The notes under the pieces: generated by a model
What the model saw: only the letters and a program-made list of their open reading frames with translations
Databases searched by the model: none
What the model was told of the DNA's origin: nothing
Translations under genes and position numbers: made by a program
DNA from: Marinobacter sp. S0848L
GTDB taxonomy: Bacteria; Pseudomonadota; Gammaproteobacteria; Pseudomonadales; Oleiphilaceae
Length of the DNA stretch: 64,000 nt
Reading direction: 5' to 3'
NCBI RefSeq assembly: GCF_023016065.1
Contig: NZ_JALKAQ010000009.1
Span: 1-64,000 of the forward strand
Shown here: in pieces, positions 10,142-18,443 of the stretch
Layout of the letters: each line of letters starts with the position of its first letter
Position numbering within the stretch: position 1 is the first letter of the stretch

Positions 10142-10156
10142 TTCCCCCCTTGTCCG

Positions 10157-10193
10157 AGGGAATGCCGGCACCGTTGAGTTGCCGGCATTCCCT
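10157..10193. terminator. Hairpin between argH and the GGDEF/EAL gene
   Basis: A perfect 14-bp stem (10157-10170 with 10180-10193) around a 9-base loop, in the gap between the two convergent genes. It touches the stop codon of the minus-strand gene. No T tract follows on the plus strand, so termination may be partial; the position suggests it serves both directions. Confidence 0.6.
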
Positions 10194-12637
10194 TACCCGC
10201 CAATCCGTCCGGTGGTCAGATCAACCACCGCAGGGGTGAGATCCTCCAGTGGTTGAGGCCGTGCCAGCCGGAAGCCCTGTCCGAAATGAATGCCCAGCGA
10301 GCGCACTTTGCGAAGGGTTTCGTCGTTCTCAATAAACGTCGCAACGGTTTCTTTGCCGGTTGTTTCGGCAATTCGGTGCAGGGCATCCACCATAATCTGT
10401 TGCACCGGATCACTCTCTAGCTGATGCATAACCCGCTTGTCGAGTTTGATGATATCGACCGGCAAATTGGCCGCCAGACTGTAGCTTTCCACCGAGGCTC
10501 CCGCGCCTTCCAACGCCACCCGACAGCCGATCTGATGCAGCGAATCGCAGAGAACCGCCACTTCATCGGGGTAACGTGTGGCATGGGATTCCCGAATTTC
10601 CAGGTAAAAACAACTGGCGGAAAAAGGTGTTATGGCCACGGCCTGTTCCATAAAGTCGGTAAAGGTGTCGTCCAGAACCGACGCCAGAGACAGGTTGAAT
10701 CCGCAGTATTTCAGGCGCGGCACCAGTAAGCGGTGCTGGCTCAGCCACGCCAGAGTTTGCCGGATAACCTGTCGATCCAGCATTTTGGCCAAGTCGTAGC
10801 GTTCGGCCACGGGCAGAAAGTGCTCGGGTTTGAGCAGGTCGTTGTTCGGGCCGGCCGGAATGCGACAGAGGATTTCGACGTGATCGCCCCAGGTTACGCT
10901 GGCCACCGGTTTCATCGCCTGAAACTCCAGTACCAAAGCCTCATCATCGAGCGCCTGACGCAGCTGCTGCAGCCGCCGCTCGCTCCCGCTGTCACTGTCC
11001 TTTTCGGTGGGTAGTGCGTGGGCGGTGTGAATCCGGTCCCGGCCGGACGTTTTTGCGGTGTGACACAGATCGGCGGCTTGGCTCAGAAGTACGTCGGGTT
11101 GTTCCGGAGCATCTTTGTCAATGATGAGCAGGCCACCGCTGACGGTTGCCTGAAGCACCGTTCCGTGCCACTCGAATTGAAACTGAGCGATTTGCTCCCG
11201 GACTTCATCGGCGATGCGCCGGGCCCGGGATTCGGGGCAGTTTTCAATAAACAGGGCAAAAGTATCGCCGCCCAGACGCGCGAGTGCGTCACGCTTTCGC
11301 ACTCGTAGGTTCAGTGTGCTGGCCAGTTCGCGCAGGTAACGGTCACAGGTGCCGGTGTCGGCAATTTGGCTAAAGCCATCAAAATCGTCAATGTCGAGAA
11401 ACAGCAGGCTGTCGACCAACTGGCGTTTGTGACGATGACTGATGGCGCGTTCCAGATGGACGCTGAATGCGCGGCGGTTCATCAGGCCTGTGACCGGATC
11501 GTGCCGCATGCGGTGATCACCCCCACTGTTTTGCAGAACCCGACTGCTAATGTCTTTGCCAACTCGTACCGCACCCACCACATCACCGTTATCGTTGCGG
11601 ATGCGTTGAAAATGAAGCTCGAACAAAGAAGACGATGCACCGTCACTGAACAGGGGCATCTCGGCGATGAAATGGTCACGTTCGAAGGCTTTTTGCCACA
11701 AGCTTTCCATCAACCGGCGTTCATTGGGGAAGTGCTTGAGCAAAGATTTGAGGTTGTCCCCGGGTTGGGGTTCCAGGTCGAAAGCGGTTCGGAATTGTTG
11801 TTCCCAAACGGCGTTGAAGTGCAGCAGGTTAAAGTCTGTGTCGATCGCGACCATCAGGTCAGGTGTGGCGGACGCCATCGCTTCGAGCAGGCGTTGAACT
11901 TGTTGTTTTTGCTCGTCGTGGTGCATGGCCGAGCTGTGATTAACAAGAACCCCGCCTATTCGGTGCACACGCCCGCCACGTTTAAATGCGCGGCCGGTTA
12001 GCGTGGCGCGGACCAGTCGCTGCCGGCTGGTGATGACCGGCAACTCAACGCTGAAGGCTCGGCCGGAACGGATGCATCGGCGAATCAACGCACGTACCCG
12101 GTTCTGATGGGACTGGCAGTAAAATAACGCTTGTTCGGGAGAAAGGTCGGCACCCACGCGCAGTTCTAGCAACTGGTACATGGTTTCAGACCAGAAAACG
12201 TCATTGGACGCTACGTCCAACTCCCAAACACCAAAATTGGCACTGCGCTCAGCGAGCGCGAGCAAGCGGCTGTCCACTTTTTGACTGTCTATCTGCGAAA
12301 TAGAAGCGCGGATTTCCGGGTCGTTTTGTCGGGTTTCGAGTCTTAATCCAAGCGAAGCCGTGAAGAAAAAACCTTCCTTGTGTTTGAACGTCACCAGTAC
12401 GGTCTGGCCGTCCGCCAGGCGGTGGCGGTGGGCCGGTGCGAAAGGGTCGTCCTGCCGAGAGGCCAGAATATGCTGTACAGACAGGTGAGAGAGTTCAATG
12501 GCATCGTATCCGAACATGGTCTCAGCGTGTCTGTCTGCGTGCGTAATACGGCCGTCAACGTCTACCCGCAGCAGCGTGGGATGGATCACTGGCCCGGAAG
12601 GGTCGGGGCGATAGCGTTGGATCAGGAACTCTTTCAA
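10193..12637 (-). CDS. PAS-GGDEF-EAL protein with degenerate catalytic sites
   Basis: Protein of 814 residues with no obvious membrane segment: PAS-like domains (about 15-105, 115-235 and 245-365), a GGDEF domain (about 375-540) and an EAL domain (about 560-805). The GGDEF motif reads GGDTF near 456, losing the catalytic Glu, and the usual IND/GH substrate region is SQIADTGTC; an RKRD I-site-like motif remains five residues before it. In the EAL domain the motif is EFQ, the DDFG loop is EGAG near 710 (both metal Asp lost), while NLS, LEIRES and IKLDK survive. It is probably a c-di-GMP or PAS-signal receptor and not an enzyme. The TTG start has GAGG 9 bases upstream. It stands alone, convergent with argH. 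Confidence 0.85.
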   Translation of the reverse strand: MKEFLIQRYRPDPSGPVIHPTLLRVDVDGRITHADRHAETMFGYDAIELSHLSVQHILASRQDDPFAPAHRHRLADGQTVLVTFKHKEGFFFTASLGLRLETRQNDPEIRASISQIDSQKVDSRLLALAERSANFGVWELDVASNDVFWSETMYQLLELRVGADLSPEQALFYCQSHQNRVRALIRRCIRSGRAFSVELPVITSRQRLVRATLTGRAFKRGGRVHRIGGVLVNHSSAMHHDEQKQQVQRLLEAMASATPDLMVAIDTDFNLLHFNAVWEQQFRTAFDLEPQPGDNLKSLLKHFPNERRLMESLWQKAFERDHFIAEMPLFSDGASSSLFELHFQRIRNDNGDVVGAVRVGKDISSRVLQNSGGDHRMRHDPVTGLMNRRAFSVHLERAISHRHKRQLVDSLLFLDIDDFDGFSQIADTGTCDRYLRELASTLNLRVRKRDALARLGGDTFALFIENCPESRARRIADEVREQIAQFQFEWHGTVLQATVSGGLLIIDKDAPEQPDVLLSQAADLCHTAKTSGRDRIHTAHALPTEKDSDSGSERRLQQLRQALDDEALVLEFQAMKPVASVTWGDHVEILCRIPAGPNNDLLKPEHFLPVAERYDLAKMLDRQVIRQTLAWLSQHRLLVPRLKYCGFNLSLASVLDDTFTDFMEQAVAITPFSASCFYLEIRESHATRYPDEVAVLCDSLHQIGCRVALEGAGASVESYSLAANLPVDIIKLDKRVMHQLESDPVQQIMVDALHRIAETTGKETVATFIENDETLRKVRSLGIHFGQGFRLARPQPLEDLTPAVVDLTTGRIGG

Positions 12638-12856
12638 AGCGCAGGTGCCTCATGATGCTCGGGTATTACCGGAAGCCGCCCGGAACCGAGAGTTGTTATT
12701 GATTGTCCGCCTGAGTTACGACAAAAGTCTCATCATACTGGCTATCCGGATGAAAAAAACCTCCCGGACACAGTGTCGGCTCGATCAAACCGTGACCTCG
12801 CGGTACAGGACGGGACTCGGGTATACTTCGTCTATTATTCACGCAAGGGTAAACGT

Positions 12857-13048
12857 ATGCAGACGATGAAAGCGCTTCGGTTGGGCTATGCAGCACTGTG
12901 TTTGCTGGCCATCGTTGCCGTGAGTGGCTGCGGCCAGAAAGGCCCGCTGTACCGGGAAGCGCCGGTGGCAGCGGATGTTTCTGAAACCGCCTCGAAAGAG
13001 CCGGCAACCGTTTCGAATGCCCGCGATAACGAGCAAAAAACGCGCTGA
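12857..13048 (+). CDS. lptM: Lipoprotein LptM (LppL/YifL family)
   Basis: Small lipoprotein of 63 residues with a signal peptide ending in a VSGC lipobox, followed directly by GQKGPLY, the hallmark of the LptM family. In Escherichia coli LptM helps the LptD-LptE complex form its native disulfides in the outer membrane. The start MQTMKALRL is preferred over an in-frame ATG 28 codons upstream, because it gives a proper signal peptide. It precedes lysA by 32 bases, its usual position in this group. Confidence 0.9.
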   Translation: MQTMKALRLGYAALCLLAIVAVSGCGQKGPLYREAPVAADVSETASKEPATVSNARDNEQKTR

Positions 13049-13080
13049 CGTTTACCTCTTCTAACGAGTTCAGGATAAGC

Positions 13081-14331
13081 ATGGATTATTTTAATTACCG
13101 TGATGGTGAGCTTTACGCCGAAGATCTTCCGGTTGCCCGAATTGCTGAGCAGCATGGCACTCCGGCTTACGTGTATTCACGCGCGACGTTGGAGCGCCAC
13201 TACCGGGCCTATGACGATGCCCTGAGCAATCGTCCGCACTTGGTATGTTACGCCGTAAAAGCCAATAGCAACCTGGCCGTGTTGAACGTTCTGGCCCGGC
13301 TTGGTGCCGGTTTTGACATCGTTTCGGCCGGTGAGCTGGAGCGGGTGATTCGGGCCGGCGGCGACACCAGCAAGGTTGTGTTTTCCGGTGTTGGCAAACA
13401 AGAGTGGGAAATGAAGCGGGCACTGGAAGCCGGTGTGCGTTGCTTTAACGTTGAGTCTGATACCGAACTGGATCGCTTGAATGCGGTGGCCGGTGAACTG
13501 GGCGTGAAAGCGCCGGTTTCATTGCGGGTGAACCCGGATGTGGATGCTGGAACCCATCCCTATATTTCCACCGGATTGAAAGAAAACAAGTTCGGCATTG
13601 ATATCGCCGAAGCTCCGCAGGTATACGCCCGTGCCGCGACTTTGCCGAACCTGGATATCAAAGGGGTGGATTGCCACATTGGTTCACAGCTGACCACTGT
13701 TGCCCCGTTTCTGGATGCACTGGACCGTGTGTTGGCGCTGGTCGATAGCCTGGCCGAGCAAGGCATTCACATTCGCCACCTCGACATGGGCGGTGGACTC
13801 GGCGTGACCTACGATCAGGAAACACCGCCTGAACCGTCCGAGTACGTGAAGGCTTTGTCGGAGCGTATGGGGGATCGGGAACTGGAGCTCATTCTGGAAC
13901 CCGGTCGTTCCATTGCCGCGAACGCCGGTATTCTGGTAACCAAAGTGGAATTCCTCAAGTGCACCGAACACCGCAACTTCGCCATCATAGATGCGGCCAT
14001 GAACGATCTGATTCGCCCCGCACTATACAGCGCCTGGCAGGCTATCGTTCCGGTTCAGCCCCACAACGAGGGCGAAGAGAAAGTCTGGGATCTGGTCGGT
14101 CCGGTTTGCGAAACTGGTGATTTCCTTGGAAAAGATCGCCCGTTGACCCTGAAGGCAAACGACCTGCTGGCGGTTCGCTCAGCCGGTGCCTACGGTTTTG
14201 TGATGGCGTCCAACTACAACACCCGTAATCGCCCGCCCGAGTTGATGGTTGACGGTGATCAGGTACACGTGGTGCGCCGCCGGGAGACGCTGGACGAACA
14301 GCTGGCCCCGGAAAGTTGCTTGCCGGAATGA
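13081..14331 (+). CDS. lysA: Diaminopimelate decarboxylase LysA
   Basis: LysA decarboxylates meso-diaminopimelate to lysine, the last step of lysine synthesis, with PLP. The 416-residue protein has the PLP lysine in CYAVKANSN (near 60), the HIGSQ motif, and [11 protein letters not shown] with the catalytic cysteine near 344. It is followed by dapF, which makes its substrate; the two genes are probably translated from one message. Confidence 0.98.
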   Translation: MDYFNYRDGELYAEDLPVARIAEQHGTPAYVYSRATLERHYRAYDDALSNRPHLVCYAVKANSNLAVLNVLARLGAGFDIVSAGELERVIRAGGDTSKVVFSGVGKQEWEMKRALEAGVRCFNVESDTELDRLNAVAGELGVKAPVSLRVNPDVDAGTHPYISTGLKENKFGIDIAEAPQVYARAATLPNLDIKGVDCHIGSQLTTVAPFLDALDRVLALVDSLAEQGIHIRHLDMGGGLGVTYDQETPPEPSEYVKALSERMGDRELELILEPGRSIAANAGILVTKVEFLKCTEHRNFAIIDAAMNDLIRPALYSAWQAIVPVQPHNEGEEKVWDLVGPVCETGDFLGKDRPLTLKANDLLAVRSAGAYGFVMASNYNTRNRPPELMVDGDQVHVVRRRETLDEQLAPESCLPE

Positions 14332-14345
14332 GCGGGGAGCGGGAC

Positions 14346-15260
14346 ATGACGCAGCAAAGGCGGGGGCAGGGCCCGTTGCTCCGGTTTACCAAAATGCATG
14401 GGCTGGGCAACGACTTTATGGTGGTGGATGCCATCAGTCAGCAGTTTCGCTTGCGCCCGGAGATGATTCGCGACCTGGCGAACCGGAATTTTGGCATCGG
14501 TTTTGATCAGTTGTTGGTGGTAGAGCCACCGGGGCTACCGGACGTTGATTTCCGCTACCGTATTTTCAACGCCGACGGCTCGGAAGTGGAACAATGTGGC
14601 AACGGAGCGCGGTGTTTCGCCCGCTTTGTCCGGGATCAGCGTCTGACCAACAAACGCGTGATTCGGGTACAGACCGCGAAAGGCATCATAGAGCTTCGCA
14701 TCAGCAAAGATGGACAGGTGCTGGTGAACATGGGCGTGCCGGAGTTGAATCCACCGGCGATCCCGTTTGCCGCGAATTGCCAGAAAACCGTGTACACCGT
14801 TGACGTTGAGGAGCAGACGGTGGAGCTTTCCGCCGTGTCTATGGGTAACCCCCATGGGGTTCTGGTCGTTGAAGATGTTGATACCGCGCCGGTATCCAGT
14901 TTGGGACCATTACTGGAAAAGCACCCGCGTTTCCCGGCCCGGGCCAACATTGGTTTTCTGCAGATTGTCGATCGCGGTCACGCCCGTTTGAGGGTGTTTG
15001 AGCGTGGTTCAGGAGAAACACTGGCCTGCGGCAGCGGTGCTTGCGCCGCCGTAGTCGCTGGCCGGTTGCGCGGTTTACTCGATGAGCGGGTGAACGTGGA
15101 GCTCAGAGGTGGTCCTCTGGTGATTGAATGGCAGGGTGAAGGTACCCCTGTTATGATGGAAGGCCCTGCCACAACAGTCTTTGAAGGCCAGTTGCGGCTG
15201 CCGGGCGACACTCCGCCCCGCCGACGGAAAAGCTCAAGAACGTATAAAAACAGGGCCTGA
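14346..15260 (+). CDS. dapF: Diaminopimelate epimerase DapF
   Basis: DapF converts LL- to meso-diaminopimelate for lysine and peptidoglycan. The two catalytic cysteines are visible in [10 protein letters not shown] and [11 protein letters not shown] chose the ATG at 14346 (304 residues, MTQQRRGQ) because GGGGAG lies six bases upstream; an earlier ATG at 14328 overlaps the lysA stop and is also possible. A basic C-terminal tail ending [13 protein letters not shown] extends beyond the usual family end. Confidence 0.97.
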   Translation: MTQQRRGQGPLLRFTKMHGLGNDFMVVDAISQQFRLRPEMIRDLANRNFGIGFDQLLVVEPPGLPDVDFRYRIFNADGSEVEQCGNGARCFARFVRDQRLTNKRVIRVQTAKGIIELRISKDGQVLVNMGVPELNPPAIPFAANCQKTVYTVDVEEQTVELSAVSMGNPHGVLVVEDVDTAPVSSLGPLLEKHPRFPARANIGFLQIVDRGHARLRVFERGSGETLACGSGACAAVVAGRLRGLLDERVNVELRGGPLVIEWQGEGTPVMMEGPATTVFEGQLRLPGDTPPRRRKSSRTYKNRA

Positions 15261-15277
15261 CGGTTCAGGAGAACGTG

Positions 15278-16033
15278 ATGACAGAACAAACGGCCCGCCA
15301 GAAGGCCGGCGAACTTACCCCCGAGCAGGTGGCGGATTATCTTCGCGCCCATCCTGATTTTTTTCTCGATCAAGATGAGCTGCTGCGCAGTTTAACCTTG
15401 CCCCACGACAGTGGCCGCGCGATTTCATTGGTTGAGCGCCAGGTACATTTATTTCGTGAGCAGCGGGATACCCTGCGCAATGAAATGATGGAGTTGGTGT
15501 CCATCGCGCGTCATAACGACCGGTTGTTCGAAAAGAGCAAGCGGTTGTTGATGCAGGTGATAGAGGCTAAGAACCTGCAGGACATGGCTTCGGCCATCGA
15601 CGACAGCATTCGTGGTGATTTCGGTTTGGATGCGGCTTCAATTTTATTGTTTGGCGACGTGAACAAGCTGGGTCAGTCCCATGGCGCCCTGCACATTGTC
15701 GGTAAAACCCAGGCTGAACAGCGTCTAGGAGCATTGCTGGACGGTGATCGGGCCGTGTGTGGCCAGTTCCGGGAGACGGAGCGGGCCTTCCTGTTTCCGG
15801 ATCGTGATGAACCCATCGCCTCAGTGGCTTTGGTGCCACTCCGCTACGAAGGCTTGGTGGGTGTGTTTGCGGTTGGCAGCTGTGAGCCCGGTTATTTCGA
15901 CCAGAACATGGGCTCGCTGTTTCTCAGCTACATCAGCGACACGCTCAGCCGCTTGCTGCCGCCGGTGTTGAAACGCCACGGCTCCGATGCCGCAAAAGTT
16001 GCCGAGCTAACCGTGGAGAGTGGCCAAGGGTGA
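15278..16033 (+). CDS. DUF484 family protein (GAF-like)
   Basis: Conserved DUF484 protein, 251 residues, found between dapF and xerC in many gammaproteobacteria. It starts with a helical region (about 10-90, DYLRAHPDFFLDQDELL is typical) and continues into a GAF-like domain (about 95-235). The role is not established; the constant place before xerC suggests a link with recombination or chromosome dimer resolution, but that is inference. An in-frame GTG one codon earlier is a less likely start than the ATG, which has AGGAG upstream. It overlaps xerC by 4 bases. Confidence 0.9.
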   Translation: MTEQTARQKAGELTPEQVADYLRAHPDFFLDQDELLRSLTLPHDSGRAISLVERQVHLFREQRDTLRNEMMELVSIARHNDRLFEKSKRLLMQVIEAKNLQDMASAIDDSIRGDFGLDAASILLFGDVNKLGQSHGALHIVGKTQAEQRLGALLDGDRAVCGQFRETERAFLFPDRDEPIASVALVPLRYEGLVGVFAVGSCEPGYFDQNMGSLFLSYISDTLSRLLPPVLKRHGSDAAKVAELTVESGQG

Positions 16034-17004
16034 CCAGCACCGGTTCCGATGGCCCGTTGCCAGAGGCGCTATCCGTGCCCCTGGTCGATTTTGTCACGCA
16101 TTTAGCTTCTGAAAAACGCCATTCCCCCCGTACCTGCGAACACTATCTCCGGGATTTGCAACGCTTGGGTGCCTGGCTTACCGCAATGAACATTGATCAG
16201 TGGTCCAAAGTGACCAGCCACGACGTACGTCGGTATGTGGCCAGCCTGAGTAAAAGCGGGCTGTCTGGTCAGAGCATTGCGCGGCATTTGTCCTCAATGC
16301 GACGGTTTTACCGGTTTTTACACAGAGAAGGGCGCACCAAAGACAACCCGGCGCTGGATATCCGTGCCCCGAAAAGCGGCCGTCGCCTGCCGAAAGTGGC
16401 CGATGTGGATCAGCTCAACCAGTTGCTGGATGTAAACCCTGACGATCCGCTGGAAGCGCGAGACCTAGCCATGTTTGAATTGATGTACTCATCCGGCCTG
16501 CGGTTGTCTGAGCTGGCCGGCCTTAACCAGGATGCTGTCGATCTGGTGAGTGGGGAGGTCCGGGTTTTGGGCAAAGGCAGTAAAGAAAGGCTGCTACCGG
16601 TAGGGGCCAAGGCCGCCGCAGCGATTCGGCGCTGGCTGAAATGTCGCGTTCGCTTCGCCCCGGACAGCGAGCCCGCGATGTTTGTCAGCCAACGGGGCTC
16701 TCGGTTAAGCCGTCGCAGCATTCAGGCGCGCCTGGCTCGCTGGGGAAGGGCACAAGGGGCCGATCAGCGCTTACATCCTCACATGCTCCGGCATTCATTT
16801 GCCAGCCATATGCTGGAATCGAGTGGGGATTTGCGAGCAGTGCAAGAGCTGCTGGGGCATGCGGACATTGCCACAACACAGGTCTATACTCACTTGGACT
16901 TTCAACATCTTGCCCGGGTTTATGATCAAAGCCACCCACGGGCACGTCGGCGCTCGGGCGCCAGCACGCCCGATTCATCCGACCGCGGTTCGGCTGGCCA
17001 ATAA
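16030..17004 (+). CDS. xerC: Tyrosine recombinase XerC
   Basis: XerC acts with XerD at dif to resolve chromosome dimers. The 324-residue product has an N-terminal SAM-like core-binding domain (about 10-105) and a catalytic domain with the full set: Arg in SGLRLSEL, Lys in GKGSKER, HMLRH, His in LLGHADI and the Tyr nucleophile in TTQVYTHL. A GTG start overlaps the DUF484 stop (GTGA). Genomic context (lysA-dapF-DUF484) marks it as the housekeeping XerC and not a phage or integron integrase. Confidence 0.96.
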   Translation: MTSTGSDGPLPEALSVPLVDFVTHLASEKRHSPRTCEHYLRDLQRLGAWLTAMNIDQWSKVTSHDVRRYVASLSKSGLSGQSIARHLSSMRRFYRFLHREGRTKDNPALDIRAPKSGRRLPKVADVDQLNQLLDVNPDDPLEARDLAMFELMYSSGLRLSELAGLNQDAVDLVSGEVRVLGKGSKERLLPVGAKAAAAIRRWLKCRVRFAPDSEPAMFVSQRGSRLSRRSIQARLARWGRAQGADQRLHPHMLRHSFASHMLESSGDLRAVQELLGHADIATTQVYTHLDFQHLARVYDQSHPRARRRSGASTPDSSDRGSAGQ

Positions 17005-17015
17005 CGGGGTACGGC

Positions 17016-18410
17016 ATGGCATCTGAGCAATCCTGGAAAACCAAATATCAACAGATTCTGAAAGAAGCAGAACAGCAAGAGCGGCAAAGCAAGGAACAGC
17101 GTGAGTTGCTAGAGCGTATGCTGGTACGAACCAGTGTGGCCTCCGAGGGCCAGCGGCCGGAACTAGATCGTTTGTTAAATCAACTCAGGGTTGATCTTCG
17201 CCGAAAAACACTGAATGCGGAAAAATGGCTCCAATTACAGGAACAGATCGATCGTCAGATTGCACTGCTGGATGAGCGGGCACAGATTCCCCGAGAGCCG
17301 GCGACAGAAAAGCCCGTGCCCGCACCTGAAACCGAAGCAGGTATCGATATTTCGGATCAGGATCACCGCCTTCTGATCGCCCGACGGGTGGGGCAGCTAC
17401 TCAGCCAAGTCCTGGAACAGGTAACGCTCGAACCGCCGGCCGAAGCGAAAGCCAAAGAGCTGCAGCAAACGTTACTGTCCAGCATTGATTGGAGCACCTT
17501 GCGCGATAGTCTGAAGTCTGTTTCCGAACTGCTGATTCTGGCGATTACCCGGAACCAACGGGAGCTCGAAGCATTTTTGAAACGCCTCAATGATCGCCTC
17601 GAAACCCTGCGTGTGCATTTTGCACAGCAATCGGAGTCCAATTCGTCGCGCAAAGACGATACGGAGGCTCTTGACCAGGAAATCCGCCACGAGATTGATT
17701 TGGTCAGTGAAGACATCAGGGGCAGCGACGATCTGGAACAATTAAAACGCTCGGTCGGGCAACGGTTAGATCAGATCGGGAACGCGCTCGGGCGCTTCAA
17801 GGATAAAGAAAGTCGGCGGGAACAAATGATGGCCGAGCAGCTTGAATCCATGCAGCAAAAAATGGCTGCGATGGAATCCAGCTCCGAACGCATGCAGGAA
17901 CAGATCCGTCGGGAACGTGCCCGGGCTATGACGGATTTGCTAACGCAACTGCCCAACCGGGAAGCGTGGCAGGAGCGGCTGCACTTTGAATATAGCCGTT
18001 GGCAACGTTATGGCCATCCGTTGACGATATCCGTTATCGATATCGATTTGTTTAAACGGATCAATGATACATACGGGCACAAAGCGGGTGATCGGGTGCT
18101 GCAATTGGTTGCCCGTGAGCTTCAGGGACGTTTGAGAGCCACTGATTTCATTGCCCGTATCGGTGGTGAAGAATTTGCACTGCTGCTCCCGGAAACCAGC
18201 ATGAGCGAAGCGGTTACTGTGGTGGATAAGCTGCGAGGTTATGTCGAGAAATTACCATTTCATTTTGGTGGCAATCCGGTCAGCATTACGCTTTCTTCCG
18301 GGTTGGCTCAGCTTGTTCGTGGTGATAGCGAGGACGAAGCCTTTGATCGTGCTGATCAGGCGCTATACCGAGCCAAAGCGACGGGGCGGAATCGCGTCGT
18401 CGCCAATTAA
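17016..18410 (+). CDS. Diguanylate cyclase with long coiled-coil N-terminus
   Basis: Predicted active diguanylate cyclase making c-di-GMP from two GTP. The first 300 residues are mostly helical and coiled-coil, rich in Glu, Gln and Arg, with no membrane segment. The GGDEF domain spans about 305-464: DIDLFKRINDTYGHKAGD, then RATD (inhibitory I-site) five residues before GGEEF near 382. It lies 11 bases after xerC and may share its transcript. The N-terminal part resembles no sensor domain I can name. Confidence 0.92.
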   Translation: MASEQSWKTKYQQILKEAEQQERQSKEQRELLERMLVRTSVASEGQRPELDRLLNQLRVDLRRKTLNAEKWLQLQEQIDRQIALLDERAQIPREPATEKPVPAPETEAGIDISDQDHRLLIARRVGQLLSQVLEQVTLEPPAEAKAKELQQTLLSSIDWSTLRDSLKSVSELLILAITRNQRELEAFLKRLNDRLETLRVHFAQQSESNSSRKDDTEALDQEIRHEIDLVSEDIRGSDDLEQLKRSVGQRLDQIGNALGRFKDKESRREQMMAEQLESMQQKMAAMESSSERMQEQIRRERARAMTDLLTQLPNREAWQERLHFEYSRWQRYGHPLTISVIDIDLFKRINDTYGHKAGDRVLQLVARELQGRLRATDFIARIGGEEFALLLPETSMSEAVTVVDKLRGYVEKLPFHFGGNPVSITLSSGLAQLVRGDSEDEAFDRADQALYRAKATGRNRVVAN

Positions 18411-18443
18411 TGAGCCGCATTAGTGGCTCCGTGAGGGTGTGAA

